Below, piece by piece: positions 44,574 to 56,426 of a stretch of DNA of 64,000 nucleotides. The notes beneath the pieces are model-generated. The model made no database searches. It saw only the letters and a list, made by a program, of their open reading frames with translations, and was not told the origin of the DNA. Both the position numbers and the translations under genes were made by a program. Each line of letters starts with the position of its first letter. The stretch's first letter is position 1. This DNA is from Doryteuthis pealeii (taxonomy: Eukaryota; Mollusca; Cephalopoda; Myopsida; Loliginidae). Location: the NCBI GenBank assembly GCA_023376005.1, contig CM042145.1, forward strand, positions 92,227,250 to 92,291,249. The letters are read 5' to 3'.

Positions 44574-44851
44574 TACATACTTACTAATCCCTCCGCATGA
44601 GTAGGACGTGACACAAGGTCAATTTCTTAAGCAGAGTTTAACATGGTTTGAATTTAGAGTTTTCCTTCTCCTAGACTAGTTGCCTAACCAAGAGTCCAGT
44701 CTGTACTATTATGTATCCATAGCTAGGGGGATAATAGATACAGCCCTTTTCCAAGGATATTAGCACTATGTGAAATGCTACCAACCTTGTCTAGAATTTG
44801 AACTCTCTTTGCCATGTCCATTTCCTACGACAATAACCATTGCACCACAAG
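44574..44851 (-). repeat. SINE-A, full-length
   Basis: Tail TACATACTTACTAATCCCTC and head complement TTGTGGTGCAATGGTTATTG. Mirrored at 55908-56190. Confidence 0.85.
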
Positions 44852-45045
44852 CAATATTCAATTAACTTATTTGGGGGTTAATGGAAAATAAAATTTGGTT
44901 ACAAGGGATGCATTGAGTAAAAGATCTGAGAAGTAAACAAACAATGTGTTTGATATGGCCTTAGCTGACAATTTTTCGGAGAATATGTGCTTAATTGAAG
45001 TCATACCTAATTTTTGAAAATTAATTAATTGATAATTAATGAATT

Positions 45046-45237
45046 AGGCGGGCGTATCTGTTCAAATGTAAGGCTAAACAAATCGAGAAAAAGTCAATCT
45101 CTGTATGTACATTTCGGCCTATTATGCCTCATCAGCAGAGTTATAGACTACTCTGTGTGTGATTCAAACCCTAACTGTCAGGCTGACAGGCAGGGATTCT
45201 AACCATTACACTAGCTGGTTTTTCCCAGATTTTTCGT
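45046..45237 (-). repeat. SINE-F: tRNA head plus hammerhead-like body
   Basis: On the complement: AGCTAGTGTAATGGTTAGAA (A box) and TTAGGGTTTGAATCACACAC (B box), then the hammerhead-like segment 45109-45160, then AGAGATTGACTTTTTCTCGA. The exact outer ends are uncertain. Mirrored at 55549-55745. Confidence 0.7.
45109..45160 (-). ncRNA. Hammerhead ribozyme-like motif (type I), cleavage base mutated
   Basis: 5' to 3': ACA (stem III), C-A where U-H is expected, CAGAG ... CTCTG (stem I, 10-nt loop), CTGATGA core, GGC ... GCC (stem II, loop ATAATAG), GAAA core, TGT (stem III). All core bases of the hammerhead are present except the U of the cleavage triplet, which reads C, so self-cleavage is predicted weak or lost in this copy. 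The arrangement matches hammerheads known from Penelope-like elements, retrozymes and schistosome SINE-like repeats. Confidence 0.6.
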
Positions 45238-45255
45238 TTGAGAATCGCTGTACTA

Positions 45256-45502
45256 TTTTTTAAGTTGAGTTTAATAAGCTTGAATTCAGAGTTTTCCTTC
45301 TCCTTGACTGGTTGCCATATCATGGTTAAAGAGCCCAGACTGTTCTACTATTTACCCATAGCTGGAAGGAATATATTTGGATGCATACCTTTCCCAAGGG
45401 TACTAGCACTATATGAGATGCAAACAGCCTCGTCCAGGATTTGAACTCAGGTTGCAGATTCCATTTCCTACAACAATAACCAATATACCATGCACACCTC
45501 CT
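45256..45502 (-). repeat. SINE-A with diverged target duplication
   Basis: Body on the complement. Flanks GAGAATCGCTGTACTA and GAGAATCACTGCACTA differ at two positions. Mirrored near 55272-55520. Confidence 0.85.
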
Positions 45503-46399
45503 TGAGAATCACTGCACTAGTTTAATATGTTAAACTAAAAAGTTTGAAAATGATAGTTGTGACCAGATCAAAGTGAATTCTACACTCAATCATTGTCAGT
45601 CGTTGTAAATCGGTGGAAGTGACCTTTTCATAGAAGGCCTGTTTCTTTCCTGAATCACACTAAACCAATTCTCAGAAGGTTTCACTTGAAAGGTCACATA
45701 AAATGTCAGGAAAGTGTAAGAAACACTCAAGAAAGTCTAGCATTATTCTGTAGCATTAACAAAAAAAAAAAAAAAAACTTTGCTGGAAGGTTTTTTTATA
45801 ATGTCAAGCACAATACATGAAAATAATTGATGAGAAAATATTTTTTTTTAAATACAGAAATGAAAGATCTTCTAATCTTCAAGGAAAAAAAAAAAAAAAT
45901 AAATAAATAAATAAATAAAACCATATTTTTTAACATTCTACTTAAAAGTAATATTTCTAACATCAAGGAAACTTTCTTTGCAAACATCTATGCAATACTA
46001 AAATTCTCATTACTTATTAATCTTCATACAATGACTGCTATTTACACTAAAGTAGCATTGCAACCAACAAAGCCTTCATCAGATGATGACTCTGGGTTCA
46101 AGCATGGTTTCGGGGCCGAAGCATCATTACCACTAACCCAGAGTGCCCCAGCAGTATGTCACGATACCACCAGACTTTGTCGGTTTGATGTCACATTGTA
46201 GGATTGCCATATCTACGCTGATGCGGTTAGAGCTTTATCCTGGGTCTTTTTGATGTATTTCCTCTTGTCTGGTGGAGAAAATCCAAGTTTAGACAAAAAT
46301 GCCAAGATTGAGTTGGTAATAAATCCCCGGCATCTGACTTTGATAGAAAATACATCCATTATCCATCTGTTTCTTTATATATATACATGTGTGTGTGTG

Positions 46400-46835
46400 A
46401 TTAAAAATTGAGGAATAATGGATAAAACACAACTTCATTCAATTGATATTTCGCCTCAGTATGTTAACTCTTAAGATCCTGTTGAGAATTTTCCAAGTCC
46501 AGAGACCCGTTCCTATGAGGATTTATCAAAAAATGGCTAAAAAATGGCCTTTTCATTTAAAGTTACAGAGACATTTCCCTTAAATCAAAGACTTCTAAAT
46601 GTTTAATATTACATTTAAACAAAGGCTATCGTTTGGGGCAGATTAGGAAAACGAATGCGACTTCTGGCAGGGCGGAATGAGATGGTATAGGATGTTAAGA
46701 GTTAATGAAACTTCATCAGAAATTTATTGTCTCAAATAAATTTCTGACAAAGCTTCGTTAACACACCGGGGCAAAATATCAATTGAATGAAGTTTTGTGT
46801 TTTATCTGTTATTCCTCAATTTTTAATCACATTTG
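46400..46835. mobile_element. Palindromic MITE
   Basis: Ends GTGATTAAAAATTGAGGAAT / ATTCCTCAATTTTTAATCAC with arms of about 80 bp (TTCATTCAATTGATATTT and complement). An inner hairpin of AGAAATTTATTGTC / AATAAATTTCTGACA occurs near 46710-46760. Confidence 0.82.
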
Positions 46836-46863
46836 TTGGATTTTACCCAATCTGTTATTCCTC

Positions 46864-46865
<2 letters not shown>

Positions 46866-46899
<34 letters not shown>

Positions 46900-47107
46900 A
46901 TAAATGAAGGAAAAAAACTTTAAATTTGCTTCATCGTAATAATTTCAACTGCATATGCAGTATCATGCGACATCAGAAAACTATGGTTATTTAGCGATGA
47001 CCATGTTTTTCTGATATCTGATAATGCTACATTTCTGCAGTTGAAATAAATTATTACAATGAAGCAAATTTAAAGTTTTTTCTTTTTCATGGAATGATCC
47101 GCATCAC

Positions 47108-47149
<42 letters not shown>

Positions 47150-47161
47150 ATATATATATAT
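46866..47161. mobile_element. Palindromic MITE between two (TA)n tracts
   Basis: Arms AAAACTTTAAATTTGCTTCA ... CAACTGCA (46908-46960) and the mirror (47035-47085) flank CATGGTCATCGC-type centre. (TA)n lies at 46866-46896 and 47110-47161. Confidence 0.8.
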
Positions 47162-47393
47162 TTATATTCCTCGCCCTTTCACAGGCTTTGTTTTTCATCC
47201 AGCAGGGTGTATAGCCACCCTCCTCACCAGACAAACTTGATGGGGATATAGGTTTAGTCGCTGATGATCCAACTATGAAAAAAGGTAGTACTAGGTTACA
47301 TAGTACCAGTAGCACTTTGAGCAGTCTGACACACAGTGGTTCATTTTTAGCATCTTATGAGGGATGACAGAGATCTGTAAAGATTATGTGTTG

Positions 47394-47394
<1 letters not shown>

Positions 47395-47427
<33 letters not shown>
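47395..47427. repeat. (TA)n microsatellite
   Basis: About 16 TA units followed by ATATACACTAGAAAA twice; mirrored near 53363-53400. Confidence 0.9.
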
Positions 47428-47429
<2 letters not shown>

Positions 47430-47520
47430 TAGAAAATATATATACACTAGAAAAAACGTGACCCGTTGGGTCACCCATTAAGCTCTCACTAGAGGATTAG
47501 GGAAAAGAGTAGGATCTGCC

Positions 47521-47695
47521 AAAATATCATCTGCTTTTCATTTTAAAAACGAACTAAAATTTATTAAATTGATTATTTAAGGTCAAATTTTTGTCTAAGT
47601 CGAAAAGTAGTAACATAATAATCATCAGTAAAAAAGCAAAATAATATTACACATATAATTTATTTTTGATATATTTAAAACGTTTTTTTCGTCAA
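47521..47695. repeat. Fragment of the 14080-16432 element
   Basis: CTTTTCATTTTAAAAACGAA, TTGATTATTTAA, AAAAGTAGTAACATAAT and AATAATATTA in the same order as 14106-14220. Confidence 0.7.
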
Positions 47696-47789
47696 TTTCA
47701 ATCAAGATGCCTGCCAAGAGGCTACTTAAAATCCGTTTTTACAAAATAAATTGTAACTTTTGCAATTGAAAAAATTCACACTGGATGGT

Positions 47790-48135
47790 CCAATTGAACA
47801 CATATCCTATTAGATAAAGGAGTTAGATTAAGACAGTTCTAAATGCCAGTTATCTCTAGACTGCAGGTTCAATCCTGGTCAGGGGCAGCAGTAACATAGA
47901 ATAATAATTAACACAGCTTAACACCTGTACCCCAGCTATGGTTAGTGGAATGAGAACAGGATACCCCCGTGGACCTAATAAAGGGTTGGATTCAAAGTTC
48001 CGTGATGGCTCCCAATTACAAGAAGGCTCCCGAGTCCGACAAGAAATACCTGAAGAAGGCCGGAGGGCACATCGGCCGAAACTTTGTACAGATAACAATG
48101 AAGACAAGGACAATAGTCTGAATAATACAAATAAT
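47790..48135 (+). repeat. SINE-C, full-length
   Basis: Head TAGATAAAGGAGTTAGATTA and GCAGGTTCAATCCTGGTCAG, then CTGAAGAAGGCCGGAGGGCA, CATCGGCCGAAACTTTGTAC and AGGACAATAGTCTGAATAAT. Mirrored at 52670-53010. Confidence 0.85.
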
Positions 48136-48600
48136 GGTAATCTTTGCGGAGTTCCATCCTGGCTTCCTGCCTCAAAAACTGCTAGCTGCTGACTGGTGGA
48201 AAAACAACACAGCTATGATTGAAGTCTGTATTCGAAGCGGTATCACTTGAAAAAAAAAAAAAGAAAAAAAAAAAAAGAACCAACTTAGGGCATTTTCCAC
48301 TGAAACCCCTACCCCCCCCCCAGTTAAAATTAACCGTTTTATTACAAAGTTCTGTATTTTCTGGGTCACCCTGTATACAGGGTGACTCAGAAAAAACAGA
48401 GCCCAAATTATTTATTTATTTTCCATTAATCTAAACCCCAACCCCAATCCCAAATCCTAAACCCTAGTTGTTTTTGTTCTGCTATGGACTTCAACCATAG
48501 CTGGTGTTTTTTTCAGCAGTCACCGGCAAGCAGTTTTTTGAGGCAAGAGGCCAGGACGGAACTCCGCAAAGTTTATAATTATTTGTATTATTCAGACTGT
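48136..48600. mobile_element. Nested palindromes with G/C-rich loop
   Basis: Arms TTGCGGAGTTCCATCCTGGC ... GCTATGATTGAAGTC (48140-48235) pair with 48485-48570. Inside lies GGGTCACCCTGTATACAGGG, then telomere-like AACCCCAACCCC...CTAAACCCTAG at 48432-48468. Confidence 0.75.
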
Positions 48601-48669
48601 AATATCGGTGTGGTATATATTTGATTGATACTATTTTCTGCATAAATAAAAAGACTAAAGACAGAGTTT

Positions 48670-49245
48670 ATTTTTTTTAAAGTCATACGTAATTAAAAAC
48701 AACCTTAATCCCCTAAAACCGTAACACAATTCGCTAAATGTTAATTCATAGACTGTAGTTAACTGTCATTGGGTACCAGCAAAAATTTTCCGTTTTAATT
48801 TTCCAACCTAAATCAGAAGTCAGCCCTACATTCTATGGATTAACATTTTGTGAATTGGGTTACGGTTTTAGAGGATTAAGGTTGTTTTTAATTACATATT
48901 GCTTTAAAAATAAACAAAAAAACCAAATTACTATACATTTAATTAACCATTGAAATTAATTATTGAATCTATTATTGAGACAGTTGTTTGTGTTAGTATT
49001 GCAATGTATAATTTCAATTAAACTTAGTTTAAAAAATATTTTTCAATATTAAATGTATAGTAATTTGTGTTTTTTGTTGTTTATTTTTTTAAAGCAATAC
49101 ATAATTAAAAACAACCGTAATCCCCTAAAACTGTAACCAAATTTGCAAAATGTTAATTCATAGACTGCAGTTAAACTGTCATTTGGTACCAGCAAAAAAC
49201 TTTCCGTTTTAATTTTACCAACCTAAATCAGAAGTCAGTCTAGTT
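48670..49245. repeat. Three copies of a 110-bp unit, one inverted
   Basis: AATTAAAAACAACCTTAATC...CCTAAAACCGTAAC occurs on plus near 48690 and 49105 and on minus near 48870-48905, each with TTAATTCATAGACTG or its complement. Flanking TAATTTGGT-type pieces make a larger foldback. Confidence 0.7.
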
Positions 49246-49460
49246 TGTTTTAGTTAAAAGCCTGAAGAAAACTTACACTTAAACGGTGGGGTAGTCAATG
49301 TTTGCTTATTTGAATTCCATATTTAAATATGTAACTATTTTTTTTACCCAACATGAAATATTTTTTAAAGTAAGTTTAATAATCATGTTAAACCAGACAT
49401 GTATTCCGAATTTGACTCTATAAATTAATAATTAAAGTAATTTAAAAAATCTATTTTAAA

Positions 49461-49519
49461 GCATGATTTCAATTTTAGTTGAGCGTAAATTTTATGCTCA
49501 ACTAAAATTGAAATCATGC
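49461..49519. repeat. Perfect 24-bp-arm hairpin
   Basis: GCATGATTTCAATTTTAGTT GAGC pairs exactly with GCTC AACTAAAATTGAAATCATGC around an 11-nt loop. Mirrored at about 51315-51372 with one base missing. Confidence 0.88.
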
Positions 49520-49914
49520 CGTAAAAAGATACTTTTGTTTTGTTTTATTAAAACAAAGCAAAATTTATTCTCTGTGGTCTGGAGAAAGGGAGGGGCGAAT
49601 CTACCGAGAGTTAGGGGTGGAGATGTGATTGCTGGATTTTTAGTAATAAAACTATTACATGCTGTGAGCTCATCCACTCCTCTTAACTGACATATAGAGG
49701 GGAAGAAGAGAATCATGTATAATGTTAGACAGGGATTGGTCTGTTGTTGACTTAATTGCTAATTACGGCTAATCAAAACCAATTAAACTGATTTTTTTTT
49801 TCAAACAATGAGTAGTCCTAAAACCAAGGAATATCTAAGTATAAATATTGTGTCCATAACATAAATAGAAAAACATCCTTTAGGAAATGAAAGTTGATAA
49901 TCTCAGCTTTAGTA

Positions 49915-49916
<2 letters not shown>

Positions 49917-49968
<52 letters not shown>
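49917..49968. repeat. (TA)n microsatellite, 26 units
   Basis: Pure TA. The mirror at 50874-50922 is broken into irregular TA/TTA words, as expected of a poorly resolved copy. Confidence 0.95.
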
Positions 49969-49970
<2 letters not shown>

Positions 49971-50291
49971 CCAAAAGTCCAGAGAAGAAATCTTCCTTAC
50001 GACATAGGAGTTTTTTAAACAACCTGTTGCAGTTTGAGAGCTCAATGTGTGCTCTTATTGTTAGAGTCACAGAGCAAATTTATAAGTAAAGAAATAACAA
50101 AAGACTTAGAGATTTTGCATTATAGCCTATTTCGGGGAGCTTAGAAAAAGTGTCTAATTCTCCCAGCTCATCAGATGCGAATGATGAATTCTTTACTACT
50201 TTTAAGGCATTTGAAAACAGATTTTTTTATTTTTATATTGTCCTGTCTGCTCAGCTGTAGGGTAATAAAAAAGATATCTGACTACTTGTCA

Positions 50292-50551
50292 GTAATTTGT
50301 TAGGAATTTCTGTTAAATCAATTTATTCCAGATTTCAGCTAAATGGGCCACCCTAGTTCAAACATATATATATATTCCTGTACTAAATATCCACTGTCTG
50401 CAAAACTTAGAATATGTTGACTGTATCTTCTACACAAAGATAAGACCACTCCTCACCCCCCCCCAAAGGGATATTTTTGGTAAGATACTAAACTGTATCT
50501 GGTGATGAGGCTCTGGTTCAGGATATCTGGAGTACCCTTTCACTGACATTA
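50292..50551. other. Spacer (fold point) between inverted arms
   Basis: About 260 bp unique within the window, between the last paired bases (ACTACTTGTCA at 50281-50291 and its complement starting at 50552). It contains part of dispersed family E (the C-run at 50457-50464 and following G-rich text, 50430-50530, minus) and a short TA run. No gene is visible. Confidence 0.85.
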
Positions 50552-52669
50552 TGACAAGTAGTCCAATATCTTTTTTATTACTATCAGCTGAAGCAGACGG
50601 ACATATAAAAATAAAAAAATCTGTTTTCAAATGGCCTTAAAAGTGTAAGAATTCATCATCTCGGCATCGATGGAGCTGGGGAATTAGACACTTTTTTCTA
50701 AGCTCCGAAATAGGCTATAATGCAAAATCCTAATCCTTTATGTTATTTCTTTACTTATAATTGGCTCTTGTGAGCTCTACAATAAGACACCCTTGAGCTC
50801 TCAACTTGCAACAGGTTGTTTAAAAAACTCCTATGTCGTAAGGAAGATTTCTTCTCTGGATCTTTTTGGATTAATATATATATATAATATATAATTATTA
50901 TATTATATTATATATATATTAATTATACTAAAGGCTGAGATTACAACTTTCATTTCCTAAGGATGTTTTTCTATTTTATGTTATGGACACAATATTTATA
51001 CTTAGATATTCTTGGTTTTAGGACTACTCATTGTTTTGAAAAAAAAATCAGTTAAATTGGTTTTTGATTAGCCGTAATTAGCAATTAAGTCAACAACAGA
51101 CCAATCCCTGTCTAACATTATACATGATTCTCTTCTTCCCTCTATATGTCAGTTAAGAGGAGTGGATGAGCTCACAGCATGTAATAGTTTTATTACTAAA
51201 ATCCAGCAATCACATCTCCACCCCTAACTCTCGGTAGATTCGCCTCCCTTTCTCCGACCACAGAGATAAATTTTGCTTTGTTTTAATAAACAAAACAAAA
51301 GTATCTTTTTACGGCATGATTTCAATTTTAGTTGAGCATAAAATTTACGCTCACTAAAATTGAAATCATGCTTTAAAATAGATTTTTTAAATTATTTAAT
51401 TATTAATTTATAGAGTCAAATTCGGAATACATGTCTGGTTTAACATGATTATTAAACTTACTTTAAAAAATATTCATGTTGGGTAAAAAATAGTTACATA
51501 TTTAAATATGGAATTCAAATAAGCAAACATTGACTACCCCACGTTTAAGTGTAAGTTTCTTCAGGCTTTTTAACTAAAAACTAGACTGACTTCTGATTTA
51601 GGTTGGTAAAATTAAAACGGAAAGTTTTTTGCTGGTACCAAATGACATTTAACTGCAGTCTATGAATTAACATTTTGCAAATTTGGTTACAGTTTTAGGG
51701 GATACGGTTGTTTTTAATTTATGTATTGCTTTAAAAAAATAAACAACAAAAACACAAATTACTATACATTTAATATTGAAAAATATTTTTTAACTAAGTT
51801 TAATTGAAATTATACATTGCAATCTAACACAAACAACTGTCTCAATAATAGATTCTCAATAATAATTTCAATGGTTAATTAAATGTATAGTAATTTGTTT
51901 TTTTGTTTATTTTTAAAGCAATATGTAATTAAAAACAACCTTAATCCTCTAAAACCGTAACCCAATTCACAAATGTTAATCCATAGAATGTAGGGCTGAC
52001 TTCTGATTTAGGTTGGAAAATTAAAACGGAAATTTTTGCTGGTACCAATGACAGTTAACTACAGTCTATGAATTAACATTTAGCGAATTGTGTACGGTTT
52101 TAGGGATTAAGTTGTTTTTAATTACGTATGACTTTAAAAAAAATAAACTCTGTCTTTAGTCTTTTTATTTATGCAGAAAATAGTATCAATCAATATATAC
52201 CACACCGATATTACAGTCTGAATAATACAAATAATTATAACTTTGCGGAGTTCCGTCCTGGCCTCTTGCCTCAAAAACTGCTTGCCGGTGACTGCTGAAA
52301 AAAACACCAGCTATGGTTGAAGTCCATAGCAGAACAAAAACAACTAGGGTTTAGATTGGGATTGGGTTGGGGTTTGATTAATGGAAAATAAATAATAATT
52401 TGGGCTCTGTTTTTTCTGATCACCTGTATCAGGGTGACCCAGAAAATACAGAACTTTGTAATAAAACGGTTAATTTTAACTGGGGGGGGGGTAGGGGTTT
52501 CAGTGGAAAATGCCCTAAGTTGGTTCTTTTTTTTTTTTTCTTTTTTTTTTTTTTTTAAAGTGATACCGTTCGAATACAGACTTCAATCATAGCTGGTGTT
52601 GTTTTTTCACCAGTCAGCAGCTAGCAGTTTTTGAGGCAGGAGCCAGGATGGAACTCCGCAAAGATTACC

Positions 52670-53010
52670 ATTATTTGTATTATTCAGACTATTGTCCTTG
52701 TCTCATTGTTATCTGTACAAGTTTCGGCCGATGTGCCTCCGGCCTTCTTCAGGTATTTCTTGTCGGACTCGGGAGCCTTCTTGTAATTGGGAGCCATCAC
52801 GGAACTTTGAATCCAACCTTTATTAGGTCCACGGGGTATCCTGTTCTCATTCCACTAACCATAGCTGGGGTACAGGTGTTAAGCTGTGTTAATTATTATT
52901 CTATGTTACTGCTGCCCTGACCAGGATTGAACCTGCAGTCTAGAGATAACTGGCATTTAGAACTGTCTTAATCTAACTCCTTTATCTAATAGGATATGTG
53001 TTCAATTGGA
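52670..53010 (-). repeat. SINE-C, mirror copy
   Basis: Reverse complement of 47790-48135; loses several single bases (for example in TTGTCCTTGTCTCATTG). Confidence 0.85.
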
Positions 53011-53362
53011 CCATCCAGTGTGAATTTTTCAATTGCAAAAGTTACAATTTATTTTGTAAAAACGGATTTTTAAGTAGCCCTCTTGGCAGGCATCTTGATT
53101 GAAATTGACGAAAAAACGTTTTAAATATATCAAAATAAATTATATGTGTAATATTATTTGCTTTTTTACTGATGATTATTATGTTACTACTTTTCGACTT
53201 AGACAAAAATTTGACCTTAAATAATCAATTTAATAAATTTTAGTTCGTTTAAAATGAAAAGCAGATGATATTTTGGCAGTCTCCTCTTTTCCCTAATCCT
53301 CTAGTGAGAGCTTAATGGGTGACCCAAACGGGTCACGTTTTTTTAGTGATATATATTTTCTA

Positions 53363-53403
<41 letters not shown>

Positions 53404-55271
53404 ACACATAATCTTTACAGATCTCTGTCATCCCTCTAAGATGCTAAAAATGAACCACTGTGTGTCAGACTGCTCAAAGTGCTACTGGTACTATGTAACC
53501 TAGTACTACCTTTTTTCATAGTTGGATCATCAGCGACTAAACTATATCCCCATCAAGTTTGTCTGGTGAGGAGGGTGGTATACACCTGCTGGATGAAAAA
53601 CAAAGCCTGTGAAGGGCGAGGATATAAATATATATATATTATATTATATAAATATATATATATATATATATAATATATTTTGGTGATGCGGATCATTCCA
53701 TGAAAAAGAAAAACTTTAAATTTGCTTCATTGTAATAATTTATTTCAACTGCAGAAATGTAGCATTATCAGATATCAGAAAAACATGGTCATCGCTAAAT
53801 AACCATAGTTTTCTGATGTCGCATGATACTGCATATGCAGTTGAAATTATTACGATGAAGCAAATTTAAAGTTTTTTTCCTTCATTTATTCACTATATAT
53901 ATATATATATATTATATATATAATGAGGAATAACAGATTGGGTAAAATCCAACAATGTGATTAAAAATTGAGGAATAACAGATAAAACACAAAACTTCAT
54001 TCAATTGATATTTTTGCCCCGGTGTGTTAACGAAGCTTTGTCAGAAATTTATTTGAGACAATAATTTCTGATGAAGTTTCATTAACTCTTAACATCCTAT
54101 ACCATCTCATTCCGCCCTGCAGAAGTCGCATTCGTTTTCCTAATCTGCCCCAAACGATAGCCTTTGTTTAAATGTAATATTAAACATTTAGAAGTCTTTG
54201 ATTTTAAGGGAATGTCTCTGTAACTTTAAATGAAAAGGCCATTTTTTAGCCATTTTTTGATAAATCCTCATAGGAACGGGTCTCTGGACTTGGAAAATTC
54301 TCAACAGGATCTTAAGAGTTAACATACTGAGGCGAAATATCAATTGAATGAAGTTGTGTTTTATCCATTATTCCTCAATTTTTAATCACACACACACATG
54401 TATATATATAAAGAACAGATGGATAATGGATGTATTTTCTATCAAAGTCAGATGCCGGGGATTTATTACCAACTCAATCTTGGCATTTTTGTCTAAACTT
54501 GGATTTTCTCCACAGACAAGAGGAAATACATCAAAAAGACCCAGGATAAAGCTCTAACCGCATCAGCGTAGATATGGCAATCCTACAATGTGACATCAAA
54601 CCGACAAAGTCTGGTGGTATCGTGACATACTGCTGGGGCACTCTGGGTTAGTGGTAATGATGCTTCGGCCCCGAAACCATGCTTGAACCCAGAGTCATCA
54701 TCTGATGAAGGCTTTGTTGGTTGCAATGCTACTTTAGTGTAAATAGCAGTCATTGTATGAAGATTAATAAGTAATGAGAATTTAGTATTGCATAGATGTT
54801 TGCAAAGAAGTTTCTTGATGTTAGAATATTACTTTTAAGTAGAATGTTAAAAAATATGGTTTTATTTATTTTTTATTTATTTTTTTTTTTTTCCTTGAAG
54901 ATTAGAAGATCTTTCATTTCTGTATTTAAAAAAAAATATTTTCTCATCAATTATTTTCATGTATTGTGCTTGACATTATAAAAACCTTCCAGCAAAGTTT
55001 TTTTTTTTTTGTTAATGCTACAGAATAATGCTAGACTTTCTTGAGTGTTTCTTACACTTTCCTGACATTTTATGTGACCTTTCAAGTGAACCTTCTGAGA
55101 ATTGGTTTAGTGTGATTCAGGAAAGAAACAGGCCTTCTATGAAAGGTCACTTCCACCGATTTACAACGACTGACAATGATTGAGTGTAGAATTCACTTTG
55201 ATCTGGTCACAACTATCATTTTCAAACTTTTTAGTTTAACATATTAAACTAGTGCAGTGATTCTCAAGGAG

Positions 55272-55520
55272 GTGTGCATGGTATATTGGTTATTGTTGTA
55301 GGAAATGGAATCTGCAACCTGAGTTCAAATCCTGGACGAGGCTGTTTGCATCTCATATAGTGCTAGTACCCTTGGGAAAGGTATGCATCCAAATATATTC
55401 CTTCCGCTATGGGTAAATAGTAGAACAGTCTGGGCTCTTTAACCATGAATATGGCAACCAGTCAAGGAGAAGGAAAACTCTGAATTCAAGCTTATTAAAC
55501 TCAACTTAAAAATAGTACAG
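55272..55520 (+). repeat. SINE-A, mirror copy
   Basis: Mirror of 45256-45502 with the same flanking GAGAATC words. Confidence 0.85.
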
Positions 55521-55548
55521 CGATTCTCAAACGAAAAATCTGGGAAAA

Positions 55549-55745
55549 ACCAGCTAGTGTAATGGTTAGAATCCCTGCCTGTCAGCCTGACAGTTAGGGT
55601 TTGAATCACACACAGAGTAGTCTATAACTCTGCTGATGAGGCATAATAGGCCGAAATGTACATACAGAGATTGACTTTTTCTCGATTTGTTTAGCCTTAC
55701 ATTTGAACAGATACGCCCGCCTAATTCATTAATTATCAATTAATT
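55549..55745 (+). repeat. SINE-F, mirror copy
   Basis: CAGCTAGTGTAATGGTTAGA head, GGGTTTGAATCACACACAG, then the hammerhead-like body. Confidence 0.7.
55608..55659 (+). ncRNA. Hammerhead-like motif, mirror copy
   Basis: Identical 52 nt: ACA 55608-55610, C-A at 55611-55612, stem I 55613-55617 with 55628-55632, CTGATGA 55633-55639, stem II 55640-55642 with 55650-55652, GAAA 55653-55656, TGT 55657-55659. Agreement of both arms argues the C is not a random read error. Confidence 0.6.
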
Positions 55746-55907
55746 AATTTTCAAAATTAGGTATGACTTCATTAAGCACATATTCTCCGAAAATTGTCAG
55801 CTAAGGCCATATCAAACACATTGTTTGTTTACTTCTCAGATCTTTTACTCAATGCATCCTTGTACCAAATTTTATTTTCCATTAACCCCAAATAAGTTAA
55901 TTGAATA

Positions 55908-56190
55908 TTGCTTGTGGTGCAATGGTTATTGTCGTAGGAAATGGACATGGCAAAGAGAGTTCAAATTCTAGACAAGGTTGGTAGCATTTCACATAGTGCT
56001 AATATCCTTGGAAAAGGGCTGTATCTATTATCCCCTAGCTATGGATAATATAGTAAAGACTGGACTCTTGGTTAGGCAACTAGTCTAGGAGAAGGAAAAC
56101 TCTAAATTCAAACCATGTTAAACTCTGCTTAAGAAATTGACCTTGTGTCACGTCCTACTCATGCGGAGGGATTAGTAAAGTATGTATAAT
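55908..56190 (+). repeat. SINE-A, mirror copy
   Basis: Mirror of 44574-44851. Confidence 0.85.
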
Positions 56191-56426
56191 TGTTTGCAAA
56201 TGATCCAAATATTGATTATGTTAAAACCATATAATTGGTTGAAAAAAAAAGTAGACTATTTGGCATTGAATAACCCAACAAGGGTTGACATGCTATAAAC
56301 CAAACATTATTTGCAAATATTCATTATAATTTTTTTTTTTTTGATAACTATAATTGTAAAATAACCAACTGTGATCCAAGTTTTGACTTTTTACTGATCT
56401 AAATGAGTACCTCAGTTTGTCCTTTG

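Larger units (their letters stand above)
36638..50291. repeat. Giant inverted repeat, left arm
   Basis: The stretch reads in reverse complement from 50552 to the window end. Anchors that pair: 41385-41560 with 59160-59340, 39147-39377 with 61317-61543, 42717-42973 with 57762-58016, 45109-45160 with 55608-55659, 48140-48270 with 52530-52670. The arm holds TAF12 coding exon 1, most of intron 1 and about 11 kb of repeat-rich upstream DNA. It reads as the cleaner copy: the TAF12 frame is intact here. Confidence 0.96.

Noticed and set aside
46081..46130. Second hammerhead candidate (CATCAGATGATGAC near 46080)
   Set aside because: CTGATGA occurs on the complement, but no GAAA follows at a suitable distance and no stem II forms.
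47070..47315. Open frames rich in Tyr-Ile repeats (also 49818 and 53315)
   Set aside because: They are translations of (TA)n microsatellites.
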